This document shows, piece by piece, positions 22,744 to 33,408 of a stretch of 64,000 bases of DNA. Made by a program: the position numbers and the translations under genes. A model generated the notes under the pieces. The model was not told where the DNA came from. It saw nothing but the letters and a program-made list of their open reading frames with translations, and searched no databases. Within the stretch, counting starts at the first letter, position 1, and every line of letters starts with the position of its first letter. This DNA is from Fragum whitleyi. Taxonomy: Eukaryota > Mollusca > Bivalvia > Cardiida > Cardiidae. The stretch spans positions 43,578,225-43,642,224 of the forward strand of contig OX411555.1 in NCBI GenBank assembly GCA_948146395.1, read 5' to 3'.

Positions 22744-23891
22744 TCAGAGATGCGTTGATGATGGGTTGTTGAATACTTTCACTCCTAAACTTCAATGCAT
22801 GATTATGCAGAACATTTGTCAATGTCTATCTTACTTTCATACACAAGATCATACATTTCATCAAACATTTTTCGAACTTGAATTATGTTTAACATATTAT
22901 CATATGATTAGAAAGTAAAGAAATTGAACCATGTTTTAAACTTAATTCATTAAAAATATTACGCAAAAAATGTTACTTAAGCCTTCGAATTGAAAATGAT
23001 AACAACTCCTGACTATACTGTGAAGAATGATCGGACTGACTAGGATAAAACTTTTAACTTTTGGTAGATGTTCTGAATCTATTCTGTATTCATGTATTGT
23101 AATACAACCGATGATTGGCGAGCGACATGCTGAGCATAGCAAACAAATACGGAATACTTTCAATATATTTTCTGTCATGGTTTATGATGAAAACCTTGAA
23201 GTATTTATTTATTTTAAAATATCATTTTTTAAAGCGCCAACGGCCGGTATGCTCAAGATAGGCCGCTTGCTATCATGAACACTGTTCATGTTGAACGTTT
23301 TCTATTTCCTGAATGTTCAGTTCACTTTAAGCACACCTGGTGTTTCAAGTCGGCGAGCCTTTGCGATCATTGAATGACAGTCGTCGTAATTGATCTTATT
23401 CTACAAAGGTAGAAAAGGCTAGGCTACCTCGAAAGTATGATTTCTATAGACGGTTTATAGAATAGCGATCAAAACTAAGTAAGATTATTGCATGGAAATG
23501 TTCAAAATCATTGTTAATTGTAAATTTTGGTAAATCGTCGACAAGAGACTTAAAACTCGTTTTTACAGCTTGAATAAACTCGGGTTATATGAGATTTTGC
23601 TCGCTCACAGACGATATGATTTAAGAGTCTCGTAAACTACCGGTTGGGTGCCATGCTTATGTTTTCAAATGGATTTTTTTCAAAAAAAAACATAACCAAA
23701 ATAGACTGCCTTTGCAATAGTTCGGCGATCCGTTATTTATATTATGCAGGTCCATAAGAACAAGGAGGTCGAAGGAGGGGGCATCAAACCGTTACCTGAT
23801 ATCCCCATTTTTTTCTCAAGATTGCGGAATTTGGAAATATTCTACATTTAATAACTGATTAACACTAAAACCTTTCTTCCTCTCTGCTTTT
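22744..23891. other. Unassigned sequence
   Basis: Several short ORFs lie on both strands without supporting splice signals or domains. Confidence 0.4.
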
Positions 23892-24445
23892 AAGCCTAGT
23901 TTACATTTGCCACGGTCGTCGAACGATATCGCAGCATGCGATTTATTGTATGATATTTATTACATCGTACGAATTTTGTCTACGGCGTTTGCATTTACGA
24001 AAGCGTGTGGTGTCCGCACGGGTTTTCATAGAGCTGCGACAAGAACAATTGAGGTACCCTTGCGGCGATCGCAAGCTGAATGTGCGATTCCCGCTTGGAG
24101 ACCGTGCGACTCGTCAACTATATATATACACTGTAGACAGTACGGCCGCCGTGCGACCATCGTGCAGGACCCGCGTGAGGACCCTAGGATGATCCGTTCT
24201 ACACTTATAGGCAAAACATCGTACGATGGCCTTGCAATGTCCGTGTGGTGCCTAGACGTGTCTACGGACCAGGCTCTCCGTACGGTCTTGTAAATTTTTT
24301 AAAAAAATGTATACCCTTTTTTATACAAAAGCGCAAGATTCTGCGGCACCCTTAAAACCGTGCAATAATCGCACGGACATCATATGCCGCCGCACGGGCG
24401 CCGCACGATTTTGGGATTGCGGCGAGTCAAATGTAAACTAGGCTT
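23892..24445. mobile_element. Non-autonomous element with 18-bp terminal inverted repeats
   Basis: AAGCCTAGTTTACATTTG at 23892 is exactly inverted at 24428-24445. The inside is GC-richer than its surroundings and full of short 'cgtgcgat/atcgcacg' inverted motifs, as in fold-back MITEs. The 128-codon ORF inside (23907-24293) crosses these motifs and is probably fortuitous. No clear target duplication. Confidence 0.75.
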
Positions 24446-24834
24446 TGTGGACACGTACCGGTATAAGAAATTGTCAAAATAAATGTTTTTAAAATATGAC
24501 CATGGTTTCAAGATAAGCAGTTTTTTTCGAGTCTAAGACTCTCATATGGTAACTACGACTCGCAAAACTACCCGATATGAATTCCAAGAGCCTTCTTTTT
24601 ATGACCCTGATCTGCTTTGAAATAGTCACAAAATTCTATTCTGCTCTATTTGTAACAAAAGATGTGCAACTATGAGCACGTTACATCGGTAAAAATAACG
24701 AATCTATGGAAACATTTAGAAAAAGAAAGGAAAGCAAGAAAACATATACTTGTCTATTAGTATTTTTTTCTCGCTAGTCAACATGAGGGCCATGTTGAAA
24801 ATAAGATTTGTATAAACATGTATATCTTAACATG
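24446..24834. other. Unassigned sequence
   Basis: No gene or repeat recognised. Confidence 0.4.
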
Positions 24835-24852
24835 TTACCTTCTATAAATAAA

Positions 24853-24890
<38 letters not shown>
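24835..24890 (+). repeat. (ATT)n microsatellite behind an AATAAAG motif
   Basis: ATAAATAAAG runs directly into about eleven ATT repeats. This arrangement is typical of the 3' tail of a truncated non-LTR retroelement, but no upstream coding sequence is recognisable. Confidence 0.55.
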
Positions 24891-24891
<1 letters not shown>

Positions 24892-26338
24892 ATGTCAATA
24901 ATTTGTTATCAGTCTGTAAAAATGCATAAGCTTTCCAGGCGTTTTTTTATTTACATGTGCACAACACCCAGACTAAGATTGGTCTCTGCATCCGCACATT
25001 CTGATCAAAGTCTTCAAGTATCAATCTGTCGATGTCTCGCCATCACGCAAAAATAAAAAGTTTGGAAATTATTATTATTACCAAAGGTTACATCACATAC
25101 GATTGTTTCATAATATTTCTTTTGTAAAAAAAAGTTCTAATATAGTACATTTAACAACATATACTATAAAAACGGATTATGATATAACAAAATGCCTGTG
25201 AGTTGTATCATTTTGATTATTCGATTGATATATCAGATTCTTGCTTTTGTCAGACATACAGAACAATATTGGAAAGTTTAAGATGTTGGGGAAAACTGAA
25301 AATATCTTTCAGTATGAATTGTAGCCATGGCAACGGAGGCATTTTGACATATCTCACTAAATTTGTGAACTATTAATTACATGTAATGGCCATTATATAG
25401 GGCAGCTGGTATTGAATCAAATACATGTAGCTTTAGAATCGTAGATTACAGGGATTAACATGTATTTGAGAAAACAAGTTTCGCTTTCACACCAAAAATA
25501 GTAAATATATCATATATGATCTTGGAAAAAGAGAAGTGAGTTGCAAATATGGCCCGTCAGGCGAAAAGGGATCTTTTTGGTATTGCGTGACGGGTCGACC
25601 ATAGTCAGACTTTGAGGACTGTTCACAGGCTTATCATTTCGCCTATTGGCTGAATCTGTAATGATCTTTCTTCCTTCCTGTATGAAAAACTTTGAAATGC
25701 GAACTCAGACTGACCTCTACTGGAACCAATATCTCCCTAAGATATTTATTTTAAGAAATTCCCTGGAGGTCATTTTTGCATTACAAATCACATTAATTGC
25801 AAGTATAGTTTATTTCATCGCACTTTCTTTAGTAAACTAGTTCCTAAATTTCTATAAAAAATTTCATTTTAAATACAAACAAGAAATTTCAATAACTGCA
25901 AAAATCAAACAAGGAATAGTTATTGTTCATGTGCATTGCATTCTCTTTTTAAAGGATCTTTTCACCACTGAAGCTTGAACTTGATAGCAAATGTACATAC
26001 AGAGGGCCTCCGGAAAAAATCTGAGTCATAAGAATAACACAAAAGTGCAATAACCCCAAAATTATGCAACCAAAAGTTATAGTTCTTTTGCACCAAACTT
26101 CTCTTCATTGAGATCTACCCACCTATTTTAGCGGAACAATATCAAGCATATACATGTAGTTACATGACCCGAACAAGCACAATGATTTAAATATCAAAGC
26201 TCCCTAAAATATGACATGAAATATAACTTAAACATTTACACAGGCACTTTCCCCTAAAGACAAGTTCTGCCTTATGGATACTGTTATATATGCATTTACT
26301 TCTGCTTGATCCCATCCCTCGTTCAGATAGAGCCTCAA
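24891..26338. other. Unassigned sequence
   Basis: AT-rich. A 64-codon hydrophobic-ended ORF (25646-25840) has no supporting evidence. Confidence 0.35.
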
Positions 26339-26575
26339 AAAAGCGCAGTTGGTAGCTCGTTGGTCTGTCAATCTAAAGGTCCCAGGGTCGATTCTTCCAT
26401 CGATGGGTTGATAATCGTAGACCTATGTGGGATGATATAGCTTGAGGTAATGAAAGGATGTAATGGTAGTACTAGTGTGAGAGTCCATGATTTTAGGTGC
26501 TCCAGCCGAAGCGATATAACCGAAAGACTGTTAAAAGTGGCGTAAAACCCCATTCAAACAAACATGTTGTTCGGA
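26339..26575 (+). repeat. tRNA-derived SINE, nearly full length
   Basis: Head with box A 'agttggtagctcgttggtc' and box B CAGGGTCGATTCTTCC. The body has 'aatcgtagacctatgtggga' and 'ttaggtgctccagccg', and the tail is AAAAGTGGCGTAAAACCCCA. Same family as the reversed copy at 5337-5517. Confidence 0.8.
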
Positions 26576-27274
26576 TAGTTTGTGCGCAAATACGTCCTTT
26601 GGTCAGTCTGTCCTTCTGTTCGGAGGCATGTCTCCAATGTCCATTGTCCAAATTGAATTAAACATCATATATTAGTTCTATGGAAAATTTTAAAGGCAGC
26701 ACTTTCCCTGTTTCTATATGAAGCTGCTGCGCGAAAAAAGTGCCTTAGTAAATAATGAGTTTTCACTAATGTCTCATCTTATGGTCAGAAATAAATGCAT
26801 CAAACACTTATTTCGGAAGAAAAATTCGTCTATGACGGATCATTTTATGTTATAGAATATGAAGCGATTATCCCTATAGGTGGTCAAAAGTTTTGCCATA
26901 TGCCCGGTGCCACTGCACTAACGTATGAATCGAGGATGTAAACGTATGAAAATCTTACAAAGCACCGAAAATATGAATTGTAAGTACATGTGTATGTATT
27001 TATCGTTTAAATTTTATTGAACCGCGTTGTATCAACTTTTGTCTTTCGGCGTACAAGGAACATACGTCATATGCATCCTCACTTTCATCTAGTCGCACCA
27101 AAAAATTGGCTATAGTAGAGAAAGTAGACAACAAACATTTTTCTCTCCTTTACCACCATTTTGCGCTTCTCTGATTAAAACTTTATTGTGTTGATAGTCA
27201 TATACAATCTCTATCAATATTTACTCGTTTGTCCTGGAAAGAAAGCGAATGAAAATATTTCCTTATGTTAACAG
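26576..27274. other. Unassigned sequence before a possible exon
   Basis: No bounded feature seen. Confidence 0.35.
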
Positions 27275-27452
27275 GAAAGAAGAAAAAATAAATGAATCTA
27301 TATACCCCGAATATAATTCCAATATAGAAAAGCCTGATTCTGATGTTTATTTTCCTCTTTTTCTGCAATCGAAATTACAGAGTGATAGCGAGGACTCCAA
27401 TCTTGCTACGGAATACCCATGCGTATCTGCTTCTATACTATATGTACACTAA
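27275..27452 (+). CDS. Possible terminal coding exon with tyrosine-rich tail
   Basis: 'cttatgttaacag' gives a plausible acceptor at 27274, and the frame is open to TAA at 27450-27452. The peptide is acidic and Tyr-containing (IYPEYNSNIEKPDSDVYF; ATEYPC; ILYVH), reminiscent of receptor cytoplasmic tails with phosphotyrosine sites. The polypyrimidine tract is poor and no other exon of such a gene was found, so this is weak. Confidence 0.2.
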
Positions 27453-27765
27453 AAGAATAATTGTAGAATCATTAAGTGTTCCCGAAAGATGTTCACGATA
27501 CAATCGACCTTGCGAACTGGTCTGGTTTTTTTGTTTTTGTTTTCTTTTTTTATGTGAACCATGATCATTATAGTTTGATGAATACTTTTTTTTTCTCTTT
27601 AAAAAAAATCTTTTCAACCTAAAGACATACATGCATTACATTTAAATAAAAGAATTCGCAAGCTGTTATTATAACTAAACAGCTCTATTACTGTTCTAGA
27701 AAATTCTAGAAAACAATATCCTGTCACTGCTTATATAAGTAATGTCCCCGGTTAATAAATATGCG

Positions 27766-28110
27766 AAACAGGGACCTCTTTGTCCAAAAGCGAGGACTCT
27801 ACCGCATTGTTATAAAAAGCTAGCTTGTACGACAAGGAAGAACAAACCCCCTCACACACAAACCGGCTACATCCACCCTATTGACAATTAAGAATCGTCC
27901 ACAAAAATTCTCTTTTCAACATCATCAACTGCCATATCACATAACCCCCAGCCATGTGGGCTACCAACTGCTTCGAACCACGACCTCTTTGTACCAAAGC
28001 GATTGCTCTACCACATCGCCATAAAAACTAGCTTATATGGCAAGGCAGTGCAAACAGTCCTTGTTCACAGCCCGGCTACAGTAACGCTTCCATACCATTA
28101 CACTTTCAAT
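27766..28110 (-). repeat. Two tandem tRNA-derived SINE copies (minus strand)
   Basis: The reverse complement of about 27970-28045 gives TGGCGATGTGGTAGAGC (box A), 'aatcgctttggtac' and GGTCGTGGTTCGAAGC (box B). A diverged second head lies at about 27766-27835. Unit spacing is about 208 bp. Confidence 0.6.
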
Positions 28111-28848
28111 GTAAGACGACCACCAAAAAGATAGAGTAGACCTAAAGCTTTAAGCTTTAAGCCAAATAAATAAAAAAAAATCATTACGTAAATTTGAGGT
28201 CGCTAAATAATTTTGATAAAACAAAATTACCCACTTATCTTAAAAAAAACAGGGATATCACAAATAGTAAAAACAATAACAATCATAACATCATAAATAT
28301 AGCTTAGTTCAAGCTTGAGTTACAAGGCTTTGGAAGCCGTCCGACGATATTTATAAAAAAAAATGTTAAGGCAAAAATACGTTTATAACTTCAAAATTCA
28401 ATCTTGGGTTAAACTATACAACGTTGCCAATTGCAACATTATCAATTGAATAAAAAAAATATATTCAAAACCCAAAAATGAGGTCTCGAGACAAACTAGA
28501 CACTATAGTGCACTACTAACACCATTAAGAATCAGCCCAAGCCCCGGTGGACTAAAGAAAACAAACCCCGGGAGTAATGGCTATTAACGGATAACAAGCC
28601 AGATTTATGACATTAGTTCCAGTGCTCAATTCGCCTATCTACGGTCTCCAGTGCATTTCTTAAAAGGGAGCAATATTCTTCGCATGCTGACTCTAAACCT
28701 TTGTGTTCTTAAGTGGACTCTCATTGCAAGCTTTTTTCTGATATGGTGGAGTTTTAGACAAGTCTGGTCGATGAAAGAGAAGGCATCGGTATAACTTAAA
28801 GAAGATTTTCACGAAGAAAGTCCATAATAGCATGAGATGAATGGATCA
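28111..28848. other. Unassigned sequence upstream of the NS1-like locus
   Basis: No mirror of the downstream palindrome was found here. Only short inverted motifs (CAAGCTTG, CACTATAGTG) are present. Confidence 0.4.
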
Positions 28849-28851
28849 TAA

Positions 28852-29043
28852 TATTGTCTTGCCTACGGGGGTGATCCTATGGCAACCATTAATGAAGGAG
28901 TCAAAACACGACTCAGATACCTAATCGTTGTGGTTCACTGTCATCACAAGTCCACAATAACCTGATTAAGGGATTTCAGAAAGAAAGGATCCGATTTTCG
29001 TATTGAGGTCAAGTCGCAAAAAGTAAGGGACCCATTAGCGATT
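28852..29043 (+). pseudogene. Broken N-terminal (HUH nuclease) part of parvovirus-like NS1
   Basis: This stretch is in the same frame as the helicase ORF that follows but is bounded by TAA at 28849 and interrupted by TGA at 28963-28965. An H-x-H pair is encoded at 28936-28944. The Tyr-x-x-Lys-Pro-Pro that plausibly carries the nuclease tyrosine lies just after it, at the beginning of the next ORF, 38 codons from H-x-H. In parvoviral NS1 these two motifs form the origin-nicking site. The spacing is shorter than in AAV or B19, so residues have probably been lost. The stop and missing N-terminus suggest decay. Confidence 0.55.
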
Positions 29044-30615
29044 ATGAAATACATGATAAAGCCACCTAGAGTGGTTATTGGCATCAACAACCTTCGTTTT
29101 TGTTCTAATATAATAAAAGCGAAAGCTGTTCCTGACCAGTTCACTAAAGCAGTAGAACCATTTACTCCTGACCCAATTGAGGACGAGTCAGAACCTGAAC
29201 CGAATATTCTAAGTCGAAGGTTAAATTACCAGCCACATGTGAGTCCCGACGAAACTCTCAATGATCAGGCGTTAATGACAATGGCTGAAAAGGTTGAGGC
29301 TCTCGCCGGGACCATAGTTCCCGTTAGTCAGGAGGCTAAAGTATACAAAGGTCCAGCCCCTAAGGCTATAGAAAATATTGACATCTTAATGTCCTTAATG
29401 AGTAAGTGCCGTTCGACTGATTCGAACGAAGTTCTTCGGGCAGTTGTTAGAGATGGAAACGAAACGGACCTAAAAAACATGCGCTTGATAAAACAAGAGT
29501 CTTACTTTGCTTCCACCTGGAAAACAGCTACAGAGGAGTACTTAATTAGAAAGGACATTCAGGCTCCAACGTATCCAGATCGATTTCTGCAAGACGGCAT
29601 GGCTTTCGCTAAGGCTAAAATTTTCATGACTAAGTCGAAGACTGCTAGATTGTTTAAGGCCTGGAGTACCGAACAGGGTCTGGATGCCGCAGAATTCTTA
29701 GATTCTTTGTGGTTGTGTCTTGGAGAAAAATTTCCCAAACGCAACTGCTTCGGAATGATCGGGGAATCAAACGCAGGTAAATCATATTGGCTAAGCGCTC
29801 TAGATCTAATCATTCCCGGAACATATGGAGAGGTAATATCCTCCGGAGACTTTATGTTCCAAGAAGGTGTCGATAAGCAATTCTGCGTCATCCCGGAACT
29901 AACTATAGGCAAGACGGAATTAATGGAATTATGTAAACAGGTTTTTGAAGGAATGCCTACATTTGTTAATGTTAAAAACAATCCCGCTCGTCTGTTGAAA
30001 AGAACTCCAGTACTATTAACTGCCAATTCCGTCCCCTGGTGTTTCTACTCAGACCATGCGGAAGCATTCGTGAACCGATGCTTCCTCATGGATAGTTTGA
30101 AAACGTCCAATTTCTTAAAGGACGTAGGAAACCCCAATCCAGAGTTTTTCATGACAGTATTTGAAAATCTTTGCAAATATTGCTCACAGAAAAACGTGGA
30201 CTTGGAACAGCTAACCGACGACTGCGTGCTCATCGAACGTAAGCACATTATTGTGGACACCATAAATAAATTATGCCAATGTACTTTGACCATTGAAGAA
30301 GTACTTTTAGACGTTCCTTACAGAAAAATGTCTAATCCGCGGAATTTGAATAAAGAACATGTAAGTCTCCTGGTCGCTCCCGATGCTAAGACCGACTTAG
30401 GGAATAAAAAACACATACTAGGACGGCTTCAGCACAGTTTCGTTATGCTCAATGAGTTCTTCGAACTTACTGAACAAGAACGTTCATTGCTGACGGCGGA
30501 CTCAGACCGAAGGTGGCTTGCTTTTCACGTACTTCGTTTATGTCACGATCATGCAAGAAGAACGTATCCGACCGCTGCACTTGAAATTCGTCTCGAGAAA
30601 TTCAGGAGAAAGTAG
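29044..30615 (+). CDS. NS1-like: Endogenous parvovirus-like NS1, superfamily 3 helicase ORF
   Basis: 523 open codons. The displayed ATG is inside the ancestral protein: residues 1-9 (MKYMIKPPR) look like the end of the nuclease domain. The SF3 helicase follows: Walker A GESNAGKS at 240-247; an FCVIPEL segment at 280-286 in the Walker B place; motif C RTPVLLTAN at 320-328; and a conserved Arg in NRCF at 345. This order and spacing match parvovirus NS1, which unwinds viral DNA in the nucleus. No capsid gene was seen in the window. The helicase frame is intact while the nuclease is broken, so it could be a young viral fossil or a retained host ORF. Confidence 0.8.
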   Translation: MKYMIKPPRVVIGINNLRFCSNIIKAKAVPDQFTKAVEPFTPDPIEDESEPEPNILSRRLNYQPHVSPDETLNDQALMTMAEKVEALAGTIVPVSQEAKVYKGPAPKAIENIDILMSLMSKCRSTDSNEVLRAVVRDGNETDLKNMRLIKQESYFASTWKTATEEYLIRKDIQAPTYPDRFLQDGMAFAKAKIFMTKSKTARLFKAWSTEQGLDAAEFLDSLWLCLGEKFPKRNCFGMIGESNAGKSYWLSALDLIIPGTYGEVISSGDFMFQEGVDKQFCVIPELTIGKTELMELCKQVFEGMPTFVNVKNNPARLLKRTPVLLTANSVPWCFYSDHAEAFVNRCFLMDSLKTSNFLKDVGNPNPEFFMTVFENLCKYCSQKNVDLEQLTDDCVLIERKHIIVDTINKLCQCTLTIEEVLLDVPYRKMSNPRNLNKEHVSLLVAPDAKTDLGNKKHILGRLQHSFVMLNEFFELTEQERSLLTADSDRRWLAFHVLRLCHDHARRTYPTAALEIRLEKFRRK

Positions 30616-30635
30616 CCTTGTCTAAATTCTTTCGC

Positions 30636-31190
30636 ATGGCCTTCAAATGTTACATAGAATTCCTCGATGAACAAAATATACTGCCAGACGAATATGATCC
30701 AACAATTAATTTGTACATTAGTCGTTTAGAGAACGAGGTTCAAAACAAAGCAGAGACAGTACAAAAGTACTACGGATCGTTGGTTTATCAAACCTCTACC
30801 TCAGTGACCCACAAACGTCCATCTCTTAACGCTGGCGAGTCACCGCGGAAGAGGTTATTTACTAGCTTGGATATATCAAGTATTAAAGATGACACTTTAC
30901 CCACACCTACTAATTCCCCTACAGATATGACTTCTACGCTTAATCAGACTTTGGATCCTGACAGTGTCATGCCCCAAAGTTCTGAAGTCGTAGAAGTTAT
31001 GACGACCTCTGATAGTTGCGCAAACAGATATTCCGATTGGGATCAATCCACAGTTCAGGCTGAGAATAGGTATAGTCTTCCAAGCTTACCAGAATTGAAT
31101 TCGATGGACATCGAAGAGTTGGCTACGTCCAACTCTGCCGGAGCGAAGTCCGGCAAATTCAATTCTGAAAGTTCATGCGTTAGTCAGTAG
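30636..31190 (+). CDS. Small ORF downstream of NS1-like gene, unknown
   Basis: 184 codons from ATG 30636 (frame open from before 30618), in the -1 frame relative to the NS1-like ORF, beginning 20 bases after its stop. The N-terminal 40 residues look folded (MAFKCYIEFLDEQN). The rest is Ser/Thr/Asp-rich and probably disordered, with a basic patch SPRKRLF. It could be the rest of NS1 moved out of frame by an indel, an NS2-like accessory protein, or unrelated. It does not look like a capsid protein. Confidence 0.5.
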   Translation: MAFKCYIEFLDEQNILPDEYDPTINLYISRLENEVQNKAETVQKYYGSLVYQTSTSVTHKRPSLNAGESPRKRLFTSLDISSIKDDTLPTPTNSPTDMTSTLNQTLDPDSVMPQSSEVVEVMTTSDSCANRYSDWDQSTVQAENRYSLPSLPELNSMDIEELATSNSAGAKSGKFNSESSCVSQ

Positions 31191-31308
31191 CAATGACGCT
31201 CCAGTAATCACAATTTCTTCTGATAGTTCCGGTCAGTGATGTTTGTATAGAATGTTCATTGTTAACCGTTCCTGTATGTTTGTATTTCTGAACTATGTCA
31301 TAGTACTG

Positions 31309-31316
31309 TAAATAAA
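31309..31316 (+). terminator. Polyadenylation signal (AATAAA)
   Basis: AAATAAAG about 120 bases after the small ORF stop, followed by a TTCTTGTTCTG-type U/G-rich stretch. It is well placed to end an NS1-like transcript. A second AATAAAG is at about 31701. Confidence 0.5.
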
Positions 31317-31506
31317 GTTTCTTGTTCTGCAAGCTCTACTTTTTTATTATTCCCTTGAATACAATGTGCGTTCGGTAACTTCCGGTCCCTTATCACTTTG
31401 TCCCTTTCACACTGTCGCACCCTTTTCCATCCACGCCGCAGGAAAGGACACATTCCTACCATAGTGGTGCAGTGCGTTTGTGCGATAGTACTATAACAGA
31501 GTACGA

Positions 31507-31617
31507 AAGTGCGAAAAAAGAGAACAAAAAAGAGCGTAAATATCCTATGGCGAAGTCCTACGGAGGACTCATACGGAATATATTTACGCTCTTTTTTGTT
31601 CTCTTGTTTTCGCACTT
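31507..31617. repeat. 111-bp imperfect palindrome, possible viral terminal hairpin
   Basis: Left arm 31507-31542 and right arm 31581-31617 pair over about 36 bp with one extra base. The centre continues with further pairing (TATG/CATA and AGTCCT/AGGACT around ACGG). A separate 8-bp hairpin, GGTGAACG/CGTTCACC, follows at about 31630-31650. ORFs crossing the arms on both strands are palindrome artefacts. The position after the polyadenylation signal fits a remnant parvoviral terminal repeat, but no matching copy lies upstream. Confidence 0.8.
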
Positions 31618-31659
31618 CACTTCGTTTTTGGTGAACGAACGACGTTCACCAGTGTTATA

Positions 31660-32420
31660 TACCATGTCAGGAAAATCATGTTGGATGTTAATACATTTGA
31701 AATAAAGTAGCGCCTCTTAAAATTCAATTTAGTATCTTTCAACATTTTTCTCCGCAAAATCACTTTTTATTTCTTTAATGGCGTGTTTCTAGTTTTCTTT
31801 ATCAAGTGAAGATAATGAATATTCGCCTTGAAAAACAAAATATGATCTTGCAATGTTTATCAGGGGAATTTTTGATCGGCGTAAGCTTGTCGAGAGTTTA
31901 AAACAAAAATAAAGTTTGTGTCTAAACACCGAAGAGACAGATACTATGTTTTTGACCCAAGCCCTCTCTAGTGCAACTTGTAGTAATTAGCCGGAAATAC
32001 GTGTTTATCTAGGTCGTGTCCTCTTGAACTTACATTCGGCAATACTCGGGCGATCTCCGACGGCTCCGAGTTAAATGTAGGTTACAGGAATCGGCCGAGT
32101 TGAGACGAATGACACATCAAGACACCTTGTGTCATTAGAACGCGGTTTTACATAACTTTTCAACTAGCGACAGTTAGTCTCGAGACGGGTTTTAAGAATG
32201 ATTCGACATGTGTTTTACATGTACAACCTTTCTTGTATCTTTTATTTGGATAGGGGTGAACGCCGCTATTAAGATTTTTCTGTAAAATTGCGTTGGCTGA
32301 AGTAGGGCTTATTCCCAGCGAAAACGTTTCGTATTCGTCTATCTCAGAAGCGAATATTGCCGAATACCAAATGCGACAGGCACGGGAGATATTTCATTGG
32401 GGCCATTCTACTTTGCATTT
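31660..32420. other. Mostly unassigned; contains a dispersed repeat
   Basis: About 32025-32125 is an inverted relative of the MITE at 61388-61547 (shared ATCGGCCGAGTTG, 'gtaggttac', GGGCGATCTCCG). The remainder shows no gene. Confidence 0.55.
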
Positions 32421-32692
32421 TTATGCCCCCGTATCGAGAGATCGGGGGCATATTGTTTTACTCATGTCCGTCTGTCTGTCTGTCTGTCTATCCGTCTGTC
32501 CGTCCGTCCGTCTGTCCGAAAACTTAACCCGAAAACTTAACCTTTGCCTTTTCTCCAAAAGTATTTGACATACAAAGCTGTACACCAAAGTCAAGGTCAT
32601 GTGACAAGGGCAAGGTCATGTGACAAGGTCAAGGTCATCTGTCAAGGTCAAACTTTAAAAAATATGCTGTTCCGGGGGCATTCGTGTTTCAT
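32421..32692 (-). mobile_element. Small tandem-monomer-type element, minus strand
   Basis: Read on the minus strand, the 5' part has ATGCCCCCGGAAC (right end). A GACCTTGAC-rich body follows, then an ACGGACAGACGG microsatellite (32467-32520). The 3' hairpin is ATGCCCCCGATCTCTCGATA and the closing arm is CGGGGGCATAA. The termini match each other as in the other families. On the plus strand the body shows four TCAAGGTCA-like half-sites. Confidence 0.7.
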
Positions 32693-33408
32693 TTCAATCT
32701 GTAAAACCATATCAATTCAAAATTCTATTTGAAAATTAAATAAATGATAGCTAAATATTCAACCCTAGATACCACTCCAATTGACGAGTATATATTGCCG
32801 TGGTCAAGGGGGGACCAGATCCGTCATGCACTTGTTTACAATTCGACAGGCGGGTTTAGTTGTTAAATCATTCGAAAAAGTCATTGCGTTTTTTACAGAA
32901 ATCATAAAAATCTTAATCGATGAATAAAAACTGGTTCCATCCTTTCCAAAATACGTTTAGAATTGGTTAACTACAGTTTAAGAAAAAACTAGCTCCGAGA
33001 AGAAAAGTCTAATATCAGCCGCAATACTGTAATAAGATATCTATAGTAAGTGATTTTACAAGCATCCAAACTCTTGAATGTAAACAATAGGTTCTCGTGC
33101 AAAAAATAAACCGACAATTGTAAGGATTCTCAATTCTTATTGGGAGGAAAGTCGGGAGGAAAAAAACAGGGTATTATACTTAAACTATTTGTTCATGCAA
33201 TTATTACCCCCCTTTAAAAAAATAAACTTCTTAGATAAGATTCTTATTCGCTTTTGACGTGGAAATTACGTTACAAAAATAATATTTATAAAGACTTTAA
33301 GTATGCAATTTACTATGAAGAAATTATTTAATATAAAACGTTATACTTTAATTTCTAAACCTTAAACAGAAATTATCTATGAATTATACTAATAAGGCAC
33401 TAGACCTC
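32693..33408. other. Unassigned AT-rich sequence
   Basis: No gene or repeat recognised. Confidence 0.45.

Noticed and set aside
23907..24293. 128-codon ORF
   Set aside because: It lies inside a fold-back MITE and is built from its inverted GC-rich motifs; no domain or splice evidence.
24835..24890. Full non-LTR retrotransposon
   Set aside because: Only a tail-like AATAAAG plus ATT repeat; no RT or endonuclease frame upstream.
29559..30293. Minus-strand ORFs opposite the NS1-like gene
   Set aside because: Antisense frames; the plus strand carries the recognisable helicase motifs.
31298..31705. Lys/Phe-rich ORFs on both strands
   Set aside because: They cross the two arms of the long palindrome and mirror each other.
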